From positions 62,001-126,000 of the forward strand of contig JAGMUV010000035.1 in the NCBI GenBank assembly GCA_020744425.1: DNA of 64,000 bases. Direction: 5' to 3'. The notes beneath the pieces are model-generated. The model was not told the DNA's origin and did not search any database. It saw only the letters and a program-made list of their open reading frames with translations. This DNA is from Dactylonectria macrodidyma. Lineage: Eukaryota; Ascomycota; Sordariomycetes; Hypocreales; Nectriaceae. Below are positions 1 through 10,571 of this stretch, in pieces (positions within the stretch are counted from its first letter, which is position 1; each line of letters starts with the position of its first letter). The translations under genes were made by a program, and so were the position numbers.

Positions 1-1
1 T

Positions 2-2059
2 ACAGCGACCTCGGAGGCAAAGAAGACGGCCGAGATGTTCACCGAAGCCTTCCAGCTCGTGTTTCACAAGGACCAACCCCACCTGAAGCAGATTCAGTTG
101 CGTGATGTGCTCTTGCTTGACGAGTCAGTTGATAGCATCATGGATTCAAAACCAACAGCCAAGGACAACTCTAGTTCTCAGAATGAGAGTGAGGACGAAC
201 TGGCAGAGTACAACTTGGGAACATATTGCATTCTAGGTTGTCTGATTTGTTACAGCCACTCGTGTGAACATGGCGAATACGATGCACAGAACTGCAAGCG
301 GACTTTCTCCATCATTTCCCGTCTTTCGGACACTCTGAAACAAAGAAGACGTATCTCAGTCGACGCCGATGGGAATACCAATGGGACTGCCAATGGGACT
401 GTCAATGGGACTGCCAATGGGACTGTTAATGGGACTGTCAATGGGACCGTCAACGGAACCGCCAATGGGATTGTTCACGGGACCGTCAACGGAGCAGTCA
501 ACGGAGCAGTTAATGGAACCGTCAAAGGCCATACGGATTTTCTGGGAGTCTGCAAACGCAATTGCTACCGCAAACCCCCGCTCCTGGACGCTAGGCATCC
601 CCCATGGTCAGAGGATGAACATATTGTCTTGCGATCTGTTCTTGTCACTGCAAAGGGCAGCAAAGTGACGCGAGACCCGTTATGCCTGGTCGCCGACTTT
701 CTCGATCGCGACTGCTGCGATGTTTTCCGGGAATGCAAGTCGATGCAAATCTCATTACCGGAGCCCCAGCCCGCCATAAAGCAGCAAATCAGAACTGTTT
801 CGTGGTATGACCGATTTAAGAAGACGCTCATTGGCGACTGGCAAGACCACATTGTAAGCCATGAGCACCAGCGACGAGAGCTGTTTGAGCCTTGCTCCCA
901 TGATGGGCCATGCACTCTTGAAAGCTGCACATGCGTCCAGCAAGGGGTCCTCTGCGAGAAGTTCTGCGGTTGCTCCGTGGAGACGTGTGCATACAAATTT
1001 ACCGGATGTGCGTGCCATTCGCAAGGGAAGACGTGCTTCTCAAAGCAAAAGGATCGGCCTTGTATCTGCGTTCAGCTGAATCGCGAGTGTGACCCAGAGA
1101 TATGTGGCACTTGTGGCGCCTTGGAACGTGCCGATCCCGAGAACACGGAAGATGAAATTCTGCATTCGACCGGTTGCCAAAACTGTTCCTTGCAGCGCGG
1201 TGCACCTAAGGCCCTACTTCTGGGCCAGAGCCAGCTGGAGGGCGTGGGATACGGCCTCTACACGGCACAAGACATCGCCCAAGACGACTTCATCATTGAG
1301 TACGTTGGAGAACTCATTAGCCACGACGAAGGTGTTCGAAGAGAAGCAAGACGAGGAGACGTCTTTGACGAGGAATCTAACATATCGTATGTGTTCACTC
1401 TGCTGGAGAATGAGGGTATCTGGGTCGACGCGGCCATTTACGGCAACCTGAGTCGATACATCAATCATGCTTCAGAGAGCGACAAGCGCGGATGCAACAT
1501 TACGCCTCGAATCCTCTACGTCAATGGCGAATACCGAATCAAATTCACGGCGATGCGTGACATCGAAGCTGGCGAAGAACTGATTTTCAACTATGGCGAA
1601 AACTTCCCCAACCTGACGAAGAAGCTCCTCGACCATAAGGCGGGAGGAAAATCGGAGCAGGCGAAGAAGAAAGTGCGTCGGCCACGCGCTGACAATACCG
1701 AGGGAGTCGCCAGAAAGGCACCCAAAGCGGACATGAAGAAGCCCGGAAAGGCCAAGGCGATGGCACAAGTTGTTGCGACTCGGGGTTTTGAAGAAGACGA
1801 CAAGTCATTCCTTAATGGGAGCATCTTGGAGACATTGAAACCAGGCCGCAAGCGCAAGCGAGGGATGCGAGACGACTCTGAAGAGGAGGAATACCACCCA
1901 ACCGGCACTGACGCAACTGCCTCTTATGATGAGTCGCAGTCGCCTGGAACGATTGACTCAGACGCGCCGTTGGCAAAAGCTCCGACAAGACTTCGCAAGC
2001 GAGCACGCCAGCCACAGCCACCGAAGGCCGTGACCTCTGAGCCAGGTCAGCGCTCCTAA
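2..2059 (+). CDS. kmt6: KMT6/EZH2-type histone H3K27 methyltransferase (5' end outside window)
   Basis: Catalytic subunit of Polycomb repressive complex 2, which methylates histone H3 lysine 27 in facultative heterochromatin. The frame is open from base 2, so the protein continues upstream; the ATG at 35 is probably internal. The 674 residues from that ATG show a Cys-rich pre-SET part with TYCILGCLICYSHSCEHGEY (about 63-82), a Cys-rich CXC domain (about 285-385) and a SET domain (about 395-520) with GYGLYTAQDI, the cofactor and active-site motif RYINHASESD and ELIFNYGENF. The order CXC-SET is diagnostic of the EZH2 family. A basic and acidic tail rich in KR and E follows (RKRKRGMRDDSEEEE). 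An unusual NGT[A/V] repeat lies at about residues 113-165. No intron is visible in this part. Family assignment is firm; the N-terminal EED/SUZ12-binding regions are not in the window. Confidence 0.93.
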   Translation, partial: TATSEAKKTAEMFTEAFQLVFHKDQPHLKQIQLRDVLLLDESVDSIMDSKPTAKDNSSSQNESEDELAEYNLGTYCILGCLICYSHSCEHGEYDAQNCKRTFSIISRLSDTLKQRRRISVDADGNTNGTANGTVNGTANGTVNGTVNGTVNGTANGIVHGTVNGAVNGAVNGTVKGHTDFLGVCKRNCYRKPPLLDARHPPWSEDEHIVLRSVLVTAKGSKVTRDPLCLVADFLDRDCCDVFRECKSMQISLPEPQPAIKQQIRTVSWYDRFKKTLIGDWQDHIVSHEHQRRELFEPCSHDGPCTLESCTCVQQGVLCEKFCGCSVETCAYKFTGCACHSQGKTCFSKQKDRPCICVQLNRECDPEICGTCGALERADPENTEDEILHSTGCQNCSLQRGAPKALLLGQSQLEGVGYGLYTAQDIAQDDFIIEYVGELISHDEGVRREARRGDVFDEESNISYVFTLLENEGIWVDAAIYGNLSRYINHASESDKRGCNITPRILYVNGEYRIKFTAMRDIEAGEELIFNYGENFPNLTKKLLDHKAGGKSEQAKKKVRRPRADNTEGVARKAPKADMKKPGKAKAMAQVVATRGFEEDDKSFLNGSILETLKPGRKRKRGMRDDSEEEEYHPTGTDATASYDESQSPGTIDSDAPLAKAPTRLRKRARQPQPPKAVTSEPGQRS
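370..530 (+). repeat. 12-bp coding minisatellite in kmt6 (NGTA/NGTV units)
   Basis: About thirteen degenerate copies of a 12-bp unit (AATGGGACTGTC-like) encode a run of Asn-Gly-Thr-Ala/Val between the Cys-rich region and the CXC domain. The unit is a multiple of three, so copy-number change keeps frame. Each NGT is an N-X-T sequon, but a nuclear protein would not be N-glycosylated. A flexible linker is the likely role. Confidence 0.85.
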
Positions 2060-2570
2060 TTCAGCCCGAAGGGCGTTTTACTCAGTCAGAAAGAATTGAG
2101 CATAAAACCTCCTCTGATTGGCTAATTGGCCTGGCCTGTACTCAACTCGCGCACGAATTGGTCCGCTGATAACGCCACCAAATGAAGCCGCACAAACCCC
2201 TGAGCGTTGACCAGGTAATTAGCTAGCTTGGCAAGCTCTCCAAGAGCTTTCAGGTTCTTCTTTTCTTCAATGCAATCCTTACACTAACCTACGTGGCGGC
2301 TGCTTCCATGTTCCGTCGAATCTATCAAACCCATCAGGTTGCTAACGGTATCTAGGTTCACATATCACCTCCCGCATCGGGCCTACCTCTCAAGATTCCC
2401 CGGTTACCCTGCCTCCGGGAAGCAGTGCAGTTTCCTCCCTGATCATTCAGACCTGATCTAACTACCTCAAAGACAACCTCTCTATGGGTACTGGACGTAA
2501 GTCGTCGCGAAGCCTCCTTGCCCGAGCGATATCCAGCAGTCTAGGTGGGTAAGAGGTGGGATATATAGAC
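2060..2570. other. Intergenic, 3' side of kmt6
   Basis: No supported gene. It presumably holds the kmt6 3' UTR and polyadenylation signals, which I cannot place. Confidence 0.5.
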
Positions 2571-2575
2571 GGCCA

Positions 2576-3600
2576 GATGGAGGACGATATACTCCAGGCA
2601 GTTCGAAACTGCCGTACCTGCCAGAAAGACCTGCCCGAAGTCGAATTTCGAAGCGTCAAGGACCCTGCGAAGCTTACAGGAGAGTGTGCCAGCTGTAGGC
2701 ACGCTGAAGGGAACGGGTAGCCGGATCCCGAGCCGCCGTTGCCGCCATGCGGAATATTGTCTTGAGGCTATCGCCACGCAGAGCCACGAAAAGGACCGAT
2801 TCGCTAGCTGACCTGACGCCTCCAAGGCGGACTGCGCCAAACGCCTGCGTCTGTGCACGGCTTACAACCTCTTGCCACGCCTGCTTTATTCCGTGGCCTG
2901 GCGCCCGCACTCCAGGGACTGCCTAGACCTCTGCTGGGTCCATCTACCCCAAGCGCGGTAGAGGGACCTTCCCCTATCCCTCCTACCCTTAGCCTGCCAA
3001 CAGTAGTTCTGGGCACACCGGTTCCTCAAACGCCGATTCCCCAAGGCACTCTTCCAGCGGCTCCTGTTGTGCTAGGTACCCTATACCACAGGAATCGTTC
3101 CCTACCACACCTTCATTACTGTCACAGGGTCGTCGCCGCGGCCCCTATACACGTCAAGGCACCTTTAACCACGGCCACGGTCACAGCCTCAAGTGCGACA
3201 GTTTGATCAGATAGTTGATCCACCTTTTACAGGAGACCTTAACTTGCCTATCCTTAGTGAGGAGGATCGGGCGCTTGTGCGGGAGTTCTATACTGCCCTG
3301 ACTGACGACAAGATGCATAGTTGCATTCGCTGCCAGGAGCGTTGGTTCGATATGAAGCGAAATAGCTCGAAAAGCTGCAGCCGCTGCATTAGTCGAGACA
3401 AGGAAAGAGCCCCTAACGAGCCCTACTACTTTAGCGCTGCGAATAACCTTGACTTGGGGAAGTCCCCGGCAATCTACCTGATCTAACGATGGTTGGGGAG
3501 ATGCTGATTGCTAGGGTTCACGTACACGTGAAGGTCCTATAGGTACGTGGCGCTCAGTACAAATACCGCCGCCATGTTGATTGGGCCTGTCAGGAAGCGG
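2576..3600 (+). pseudogene. Helitron remnant (N-terminal zinc-binding and helicase-like region)
   Basis: A short frame from 2583 reads CRTCQKDLPEVEF followed by a second CxxC. After a proline-rich stretch, the frame 3193-3486 carries CIRCQERWFDMK, CSRCISRDKERAPNEP and a YYFSAANNLDLG block. This pattern is typical of fungal Helitron proteins upstream of the Rep/helicase-like (DUF6570-type) domain. From about 3470 the homology goes on in another frame (LPDL, EMLIARVHVHVKVL, then a TAG where Gln is expected, then VRGAQYKYR). There is therefore at least one frameshift and one C-to-T type nonsense change. The Rep nuclease and helicase motifs are absent, so the piece is dead. Neighbouring sequence is repeat debris. 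Confidence 0.7.
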
Positions 3601-3895
3601 TAGAGGGACCCCTATGACTATCAGGCGACTCCTTTACTACAGGTTTGAAGTGGTTTTAACAGCTGGTTACCGCCGCAGTCGAAAGGGGATCTAGAGGGTT
3701 CCCCCAAGGAGAGTTTAATAGCAGGTATACAGTATTTACCCTTCTGGCTGGATATTCAGCCGTTAAGTCTCTTGCCTTGGCAACTTAACGGATGTTCGAA
3801 GTATTTTAGTCCAATCAGTCCGTCTGGACGCCTCAGACTGCCCATTTAGTCCGTTTGACTTGGCTAGACTAAACTAGCAGTCCGTCTGACATTGG

Positions 3896-3987
3896 GCAGA
3901 CTGGACTAGCAGTCTGACTGAGATCTGCAGACTGGACTGGCAGTCTGACCGAGATGTGCACACTGAACTATTGGTCCGTCCGTCACC
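3896..3987. repeat. Three tandem ~31-bp units
   Basis: Units begin at 3896, 3927 and 3958. The first two differ at three positions; the third is more diverged. Each unit contains GCAGACTGGACT and its near inverse AGTCTGAC, so every unit can fold. The same vocabulary (AGTCCAGACTGCA, ACTAATAGTGTA) recurs in the hAT-type MITE at 51612-51939, so this may be the subterminal part of a relative. Confidence 0.7.
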
Positions 3988-4440
3988 GTCAGACCAGACT
4001 GCAGTGCAAACCTGCGGTCTCGACTAATAGTGTAGACACGTGACTTGTCGCCCTTCTCCATACCAGCCTCCAATGTTGAAGGCATCATGTCGCATTACCA
4101 ATTGAGGCAAAAGGGAATGCACACTCCATTAGTGCGGTCGTTAATAATGCCTTACGGCCAGGATGTGACACATCACAATGATAATGGTCCAAGGCATCAC
4201 GGAATACCCCAGTAACCACGCAACGCAATTCCGTCGCTATACAGAACCTATCATGATATAAAAAATGAGCTTCCTATACTCTTCTACATAGAATCAAGCA
4301 CTCGGTGGCCCCCACTTATCCTCCCTCGTGTGTGACATCCAAGCCCCCCAATGCCATCGTCGAAATGTCTTCTCGGCCACCCTCCTTCTCACGTTCTGAA
4401 TCATAAGCATCGGAGATAGCACCCGTGGCCAAGGGTCGGA

Positions 4441-4580
4441 ACCACTACATTCACTCCACTTTGGGACCAAGTAGAGTGGATGTACGGTTTTTTAGCAATT
4501 ACGTAGTGGATGTAGCACATATTCGACCGGAGTGGAATGGATGTACACACGTGGATTTATAAGTGGATTTATAAGTGGAT
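4441..4580. repeat. Clustered GTGGATGTA/GTGGATTTA motifs (putative hAT subterminal repeats)
   Basis: At least six copies of (A)GTGGATGTA or GTGGATTTA occur in about 130 bp, including two perfect tandem copies of AAGTGGATTTAT. A similar array, partly inverted, lies beside the hAT transposase at 22232-22395. Clustered short subterminal motifs are typical transposase-binding sites of hAT elements. No transposase or clear TIR was found here. Confidence 0.5.
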
Positions 4581-4695
4581 TTTTGAGGCTATTCACAACC
4601 TCGTCGGCGCCTATTCAGCCTCACTTGCAGAGGTTGACACTAATTCTTCAGCCTGTTGCTGCTGTGATGAATCGTCAACCTCGCTGGCGCTGTCC

Positions 4696-4769
4696 CAGTG
4701 ATCGGAATGGTCTGGTCTGGTCTGGTCTGGGGGTCCAGACCAGACCAGACCAGACCATTCCGATCACTG
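4696..4769. repeat. Perfect 35-bp inverted repeat with 4-nt loop, containing TCTGG pentamers
   Basis: Left arm 4696-4730 and right arm 4735-4769 are exact reverse complements around GGGT. Each arm starts CAGTGATCGGAATGG and goes on with four TCTGG units. No ORF uses it in a convincing way. A cruciform or foldback transposon tip are both possible. Confidence 0.9.
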
Positions 4770-5183
4770 CGCCATAGGGCTCACGAGCCCTACCCTCCAC
4801 AAGCAACAAGGGGACACTTTAAAAACCACCCGAAACGCGACCGCGAAATCGAGCCTACAAACGATGAACATATGGGTCGTGGAAGAGGACACCCTTGGGG
4901 TGCTTCTGGGCTGCTCTGTTGTAAGGACACCAAGACGCGCCGGATAAGCGACAGGAAGCGTGAATAGTCACGGCGAAAACGAAGAAGGAACGGCACTCTT
5001 GAACCCGCACAGAGAACGACAAGGCACCTTGGTTAGTAGGAGGGGCGACACTGCGTTGCTCGGCTGTTCTGGGTACAGAGAGGACGCAAGTGGACAAACT
5101 TCTGTGAGACACGGTCGGCCTTGCAAGAGAGATCTTGCGAGGTAGCGCGAAACAGAATTGACAATCTGCGGGGCGCGGCATAT

Positions 5184-5612
5184 AATGGAAGCGACGGAAG
5201 GCTGGGTGGGCGGACTGCAGTTTATGGCCGAACGCCGCTCTGGTGGGTCACCGAGAAAGGCCATGAAGCCAACATCAAGATGCTTCTCGATACAGGGAAG
5301 GTTCACGTTGATACTAGAGATACCGATTGTGGCCAGACATTACTCTCGTGGGTCGCCATGCACAGGCACGACACTATCGTAAAGCTACTTCTTGGTACGA
5401 GAAAAGTTGCCGATGCTCAAGATCTTACTGACCGGACACCGCTTTCGTGGGCCGCTGAGCAAGGGCATGAGGCTATTGGTGAGATTCTTTACGATGCAGG
5501 AAAAGTTTATGCCAATGCTCAAGATGAGAGAGGCCGAACGGCGCTCTCATGGGCGACTTGGCAGGGCGTGACAAACGTCGATGTCGATGTTAGGGACACT
5601 GTGTATAGTTAG
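5184..5612 (+). pseudogene. Ankyrin-repeat fragment (NLR C-terminus-like)
   Basis: Three to four ankyrin repeats are readable in one frame: GRTPLWWVTEKGHEANIKML, GQTLLSWVAMHRHDTIVKLL, DRTPLSWAAEQGHEAIGEIL and a partial GRTALSWATWQG. The TPLSWAA..GH..IVKLLL consensus is that of ankyrin arrays at the C-terminus of fungal NACHT/NB-ARC proteins. No nucleotide-binding domain precedes it, no start is evident, and the array stops at 5612 in unrelated low-complexity sequence. I read it as a detached fragment rather than a gene. Confidence 0.7.
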
Positions 5613-7239
5613 ACACCGCCACTACGAGACTCTAGACAAGGGCACGAGAGGCACGAGATGGTCATCTTACCGCTATTGGGATTGGGTGCACACAAGAAGT
5701 TGTCATCGAGATATTCTTCTCTTGATGAATCCATCGGTTAAAGTGTTAAATAAGCAGAGAGTACGTAGTATATCTCCTCTAAGATTAATTGCTGATGCGA
5801 GCGCAACCGGATCCCTGGCCTCAATAGATAAACCGGCATTGCTAACCAGATGCCTTACTATATATTAGCACTTGAACCAGCTAGGTGTGTAGCGACATTA
5901 GCTAGGGGCCAATTTGTGGAAGTGAGATAGACGGCGTACGGAACACTATCGTAATATGAACGGGATGTTGCTTGTAGACATTTCTTAAGACGATTTGGCA
6001 ATTATCTCCATTGTGTTCAGACCCATCTATCACAGTGGAATAGCTTTTAACCCCTTTGTGCTCCTATCACAACCATGAAAATTTCGTATGCGAGATATTC
6101 TTCCTGTAAGCCATTCTCAACCCTTTGAGTTTCTAGTGTTAAAACGTAATTGTTGTTAATGAAAAGGCTGTCATTAGCTAAAGCTAACTTCGTTCCTCAA
6201 GGCTCCTTTGCGCAAACCGCGACTGGTTTGCCTCTCCTGTAATGATCCTCGACGCAGCCCACTCATTGTATTTTGATGACTCTCTTTGCTGGAGGTTCTA
6301 TTGGCCGGTCTCTATCTGGCCGGGCACGGGCCCCAGAGAGCACGGCCTAAATCGGTAACTTAATCAATAGTGTTGCGCCACTGGAGTGATAAGGCTTAAT
6401 CCAGACCACAGCCGGCACTAAAATATTATCTACCCCTCTTTCAGACCCCATTTTCCAGCAACTCCGGTTCCCTGGTCATGCCCAGTGGAGGCGGCGCCAT
6501 CCTACAAGGGTAGGGGAAGGGGCTGGGTATACGTATCCGGAGTTAGTCCGTACACAAGCAGACAAAACGAAGGTGGTGTGGGTGGAAGCCACAGCCACCA
6601 GGTACTCCACACTCGACACGAACCATAAAGGGGAGGCTCGCCTGGGTGCAAGGTCAGCCACTTGTTCTTCCTATGCAAACTGCGCACTGGCGCATGTGTC
6701 GAGCGGCTGTTGAACTGCAGTCACATAGGCCCGGTTTTCTTGAAGTACCCGAGTTCGCAGCAGGGTAGTCGCCCTTCGAGTCATGAAGGCGGGCTTTGTG
6801 CTGCTGCGGGAATGAGGACGGAGGACAGTGCCTATTGCCTTCGTAGTTGTTGACCCGCTTCAGAGAAAAAGTAAGGCGCTCTGGGGACTCAGATCCCATC
6901 AAATCCTCGAGGCGATGGTACGGGCGGCGGGAGCTCTGTCAACGCCAGCTGAATTGAGATTTAGGGTTGTAGGGAGCCCACCATCACCTGCTCTTGAAGG
7001 TCCATTTTTTCTCTCCCTTGCTTCCTACCACCTCCACATGTCTCACAACACGAAAAAAAATCAACTTTCGAGTTGCCACCTCTGCTGCCCCTCCTCACCC
7101 CCTCTCCTCTTTTACTTTCCTCTTTTATCTTCTTCTTCCTTTCTAAGCAGTATGTTCACCCGCTCTGCTGCCTCCCACACGACTTGACAAAGATACCACC
7201 GCCCGCAGCAGCAGCAGGCTTTGTCCTTGCCCGCCATAT
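5613..7239. other. Non-coding interval
   Basis: No supported gene. A segment at 6189-6232 resembles 31110-31155 (see findings). Around 7080-7150 is a pyrimidine-rich tract just before the left end of transposon A1. Confidence 0.5.
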
Positions 7240-7241
7240 TA

Positions 7242-9467
7242 CCATCCACGACCACTTAATGGGCACCCCCACTTAATGGGCCACCAAAATTTCGGTCCTC
7301 CCATACAAAATCTAAATTTTGGTGCACATAAAAACGGACCACGTTGTCAATCAAAATCGAAGTTAGTAAAGAGACTCTCCATAAAATTGATCAAATTTTA
7401 CTCTCTGCGTGGTTTTTTGACCTCCCGACCGCTGCGTGTCCGCTGGCAGTGCTTTGTTACGACCATAAAGTCGTCACTTTCGTCCTCTGACCTGACACCC
7501 ACCTCAATTACCGACTCGACCTCCTCATCCACAACCACCTCTATTTCTGCCTCCTTTGAGTTAGGAAAAGCTTCTCCAGCCGCTAGAGCCTCCGCTAGAG
7601 CCATGAATCGTCGGTTCGGGTTCGGTATCGCCTTTCTTTTCTTCCCTCGCCGCAGCCGGTCCATTTGCTCCTCCAGGCCAGTAATCCGCGAATTCTGAAC
7701 GGCCACCTTCATCTCTAAAGCTTCCAGCCCCTTTGCGATCTTACTGTACTTCCGCCTGGTCGGACGACTTCGGTGTTTGGCCAAATCTCGAACCTGGCGG
7801 CTCGTTTTCGGCGTATCATCTGAGTGCAGTTGAGGAGGGCTGGGCGTCTGGAATCGTTCCGGCACTTTTTCTTTGTCCGGTTGAATTTCCGGATGTGTTA
7901 GAGCTTTGTGACGATTTATAGGCCAATTTCCAGTAAACCTCCAGCCGGATAAGATAATCTCCTTCCTCATGCCCGCCTCTCTGGCTTTCGCGTATGCCCG
8001 AATAAAGCTGACTTTGTCAACCGGCGCAGAATCGGTCAAACTAGCCAGCTTTTGGAGTTCTTTCCGATACGCACCTTTGATGACATTAAAAATTCCATTA
8101 TCCAACGGTTGCAGACCATGAGAACAATGTGCTGGTAGGTAACAGCAGTAGACGTTGTTCAGAAAGCACGTGGCCATCCACTCATCCTGACTGCTCGTTA
8201 GCGACCCTATAGCGGGTGACTCTGTGGCGAAAACACCAAAAGGCTCACCTGCGCATGGCTCCCGTGACCGTCAAGGATAATAAGTCTCGCATCCGATGCA
8301 TCACGAGGCTCCGTTTGAGGTAGATAGACATCTTTCAACCACTCGAGAGCTATATGGTTGTCAGTCCAGCCGTTCGGTGATGTGATGTAGTGCCAGTCCG
8401 CTATCAATTCGAATTCCTTAAGGAACCACTGCTTCTGCAGCTCTTTTCCTTTAAAGATAATTCCCGGCTTTAAAGCGCGGCCAGTTGCGGTGACAGCCTC
8501 AATAAACGACGTCCAAGCGCGCGACTGAACGCCCTTCAACAACGCCTTCTTCTTCGGGTCAGAGCTCCCGATTACGAGGCTGTCCAGGCCTCATGGACAA
8601 CCAATTAGTTAAGCCCTATAAAAGCACGTAGAGAAGTTGTAGAGGACTTACCGAAACCCGCCATTATGCCACCCTCGTCCACGTTAACCGTGTTCTCAGG
8701 CTTGATCCAGCCGTACTCGTTCTCCCGGATATCGAAGTACCAATTGACCGCCTTCGGAGTAAACCCGTCAAATCTGGCGGCTTCCTGGCATTTTCCAAGC
8801 TTGGTAGATAGTTGTAGGTGACGCTTGACGAACCTGGTGGTCCAGTGCTTGCCCAGAGGCTTGTTATCGCCTTGTTGTTGAAGGATGGCCTCGACACAGG
8901 CGCGGAGCTGGCTGTGCGAGGGAGCATAGCCCAGAGACTCTTGTCGCAGTACCCAACGAAGGAGAGTCTCCTCCTGGCTCTTTGAAATACGCTGCTGGGC
9001 ATGGATACGTTCATTCCTGCTCGCTTGACCGGAAAGTCGTCTATAAATGGTCGATCGAGGCACTCCACGTTTCTGGGCCGCCTCAGTCTGCGATAGGCCT
9101 CTATCAGTAATATCGAGAATAGCCTCAGCTACGTCGTCTTCGGTATAATCATGCCGAACCATTGTGGCAGGAGTTCCATAAGTAAAGTAGGTGATATGCC
9201 TACTGGAGTGGATGAAGTCGGATGGGGTGGATAAGGTGAAAATGAAAAAATTTCAAAGGGCTAGAGAACAAGGCCACGAGGGGGGACGGGAAAAAGTTGA
9301 GCCGATATTAAAATTTCATGACACAGACTATACAGCACAGGTTTTGGTTTGTGAGTATCTTCATTCTTGGTAAAATGCGGTGTAATTGAAAATTCAGATT
9401 TTGTATGGGAGGACCGAAATTTTGGTGGCCCATTAAGTGGGGGTGCCCATTAAGTGGTCGTGGATGG
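7242..9467 (-). mobile_element. Pogo-like DNA transposon, copy A1 (complete, 2226 bp)
   Basis: TIRs of 72 bp match perfectly: 7242-7313 against the reverse complement of 9396-9467. They start CCATCCACGACC and are flanked on both sides by a TA target duplication (7240-7241, 9468-9469). Each TIR carries CCACTTAATGGGC twice, at positions 11 and 28 (17-bp period). One spliced transposase gene on the minus strand fills the element. With an open frame and matching TIRs, the copy looks recent and possibly autonomous. Confidence 0.93.
7398..9162 (-). CDS. Pogo/Tigger-type DDE transposase, copy A1 (546 aa, three exons)
   Basis: Cut-and-paste transposase. Exons 9162-8652, 8589-8249 and 8186-7398 join in frame (1641 nt) across two 62-bp GT-AG introns. 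Order: HTH_psq-like domain (1-55, GLSQTEAAQKRGVPRSTIYR), CENP-B/Tc5-type HTH (about 60-125, LGYAPSHSQLRA, LGKHWTTRF), then a DDE_1 core. Catalytic Asp candidates are in VNVDEGG, LIILDGHGSH and LQPLDNGIFN. The C-terminal third has a coiled-coil-like stretch (ALEMKVAVQNSRITGLEEQM), an NPNRRFMALAEALA motif and an acidic tail. No internal stop or frameshift, and both introns are conserved in copy A2. The first ~55 residues differ strongly from A2 while the core is nearly identical. Confidence 0.92.
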
Positions 9468-9469
9468 TA

Positions 9470-10571
9470 ATCAACTGGCTCATTCCAACACAATTTCCTC
9501 CTTCCAGCCTACGCTCACCCTATACCGTTGCCCGCGCTGTAGCCAGCGATCTCTCGCCCCTCTCCTCGCCCAAAGAGCTGGCAACGCCAAACATCCGCGA
9601 GCATCAACCTCCTTGCCAGTCCCCAACGCGCGAGAGGAGTATAGCCCGGTGCCGTGGGTTTTGCTTCACTCGCCCATCTCTCTGTCTTGAACGGACTTGA
9701 GCGCCACGTACCCTAGCACCGGCCATTCGGCCAGCTTCACGATTGCCGCCCCCTTAAGGAGTTTGCGCTATATGTTTTCTTGTCTCTGAGCCAGCGGGCC
9801 AACATCGATCCCCCAGTTCCCTCCCGCTCTGCGTTGTGGTGCCGGATTTGGCACTGACCCAACCAGCCCTGAATGCCAGCAATTAAGCCGCGCTCATTTG
9901 GTCTTTGGTATGCGTCTGTCGATCCAAGGTCAAGTCCCAGGCCGCTTCCCCGTCAGTCTGCCGCCCCAGTGCCGTCATATATCATCTTTCCCATCGCACT
10001 TCAAATCTACCTATACCCGTGGCTCTTCCGGCCTTCTCTATTTCTTTGCCTTTTGCCTCTTCTTCTACTTCTTTTTCTTCGCCTCGCTGGTCCTCCTGTG
10101 TCTATAGCCCTTCTCTCACCTGAGTAGGTCGTCACATCTAGTCCTGGTTCCATATCTCGATTCCATTCTTGGCTCTTCAAGTCCTCCACTACGGAATCTC
10201 TTTCTTCATCACCCCTCTGCCGATCTCTTTCATTCTTCATTCATCAAACACTCCCCTGCCGAATCTAGCCAGAGCAGATGCATCAAAGGCCTCCAATTTC
10301 CCCAGGTCATCTTTAATGTTTGCCACACCCCCTGACTCTACTTGGAAGAGGTCCGTTCGACTTCCGATACGAGAGCTGCCACAGAATCCTCTCTTATTTC
10401 TGGCTGCTCCTCCTACATCAACAACTCCGTCCCTCTTACCGCCTTCACTCTGCCTCTAACCCCCAACAACTGCACCACCTACTTCAACCATACCATTTTT
10501 ACCACCACTACCGACAGCACTTATCCATCCCAAGAGATCCTATCGAAACGTCGCATAGGGAACCCCCTGCC
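9470..10571 (+). promoter_or_regulatory. Probable promoter and long leader of the areB-like gene
   Basis: Pyrimidine-rich, with several short upstream ATGs and no supported ORF, ending at the ATG at 10572. The transcription start cannot be placed from sequence. Confidence 0.4.
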
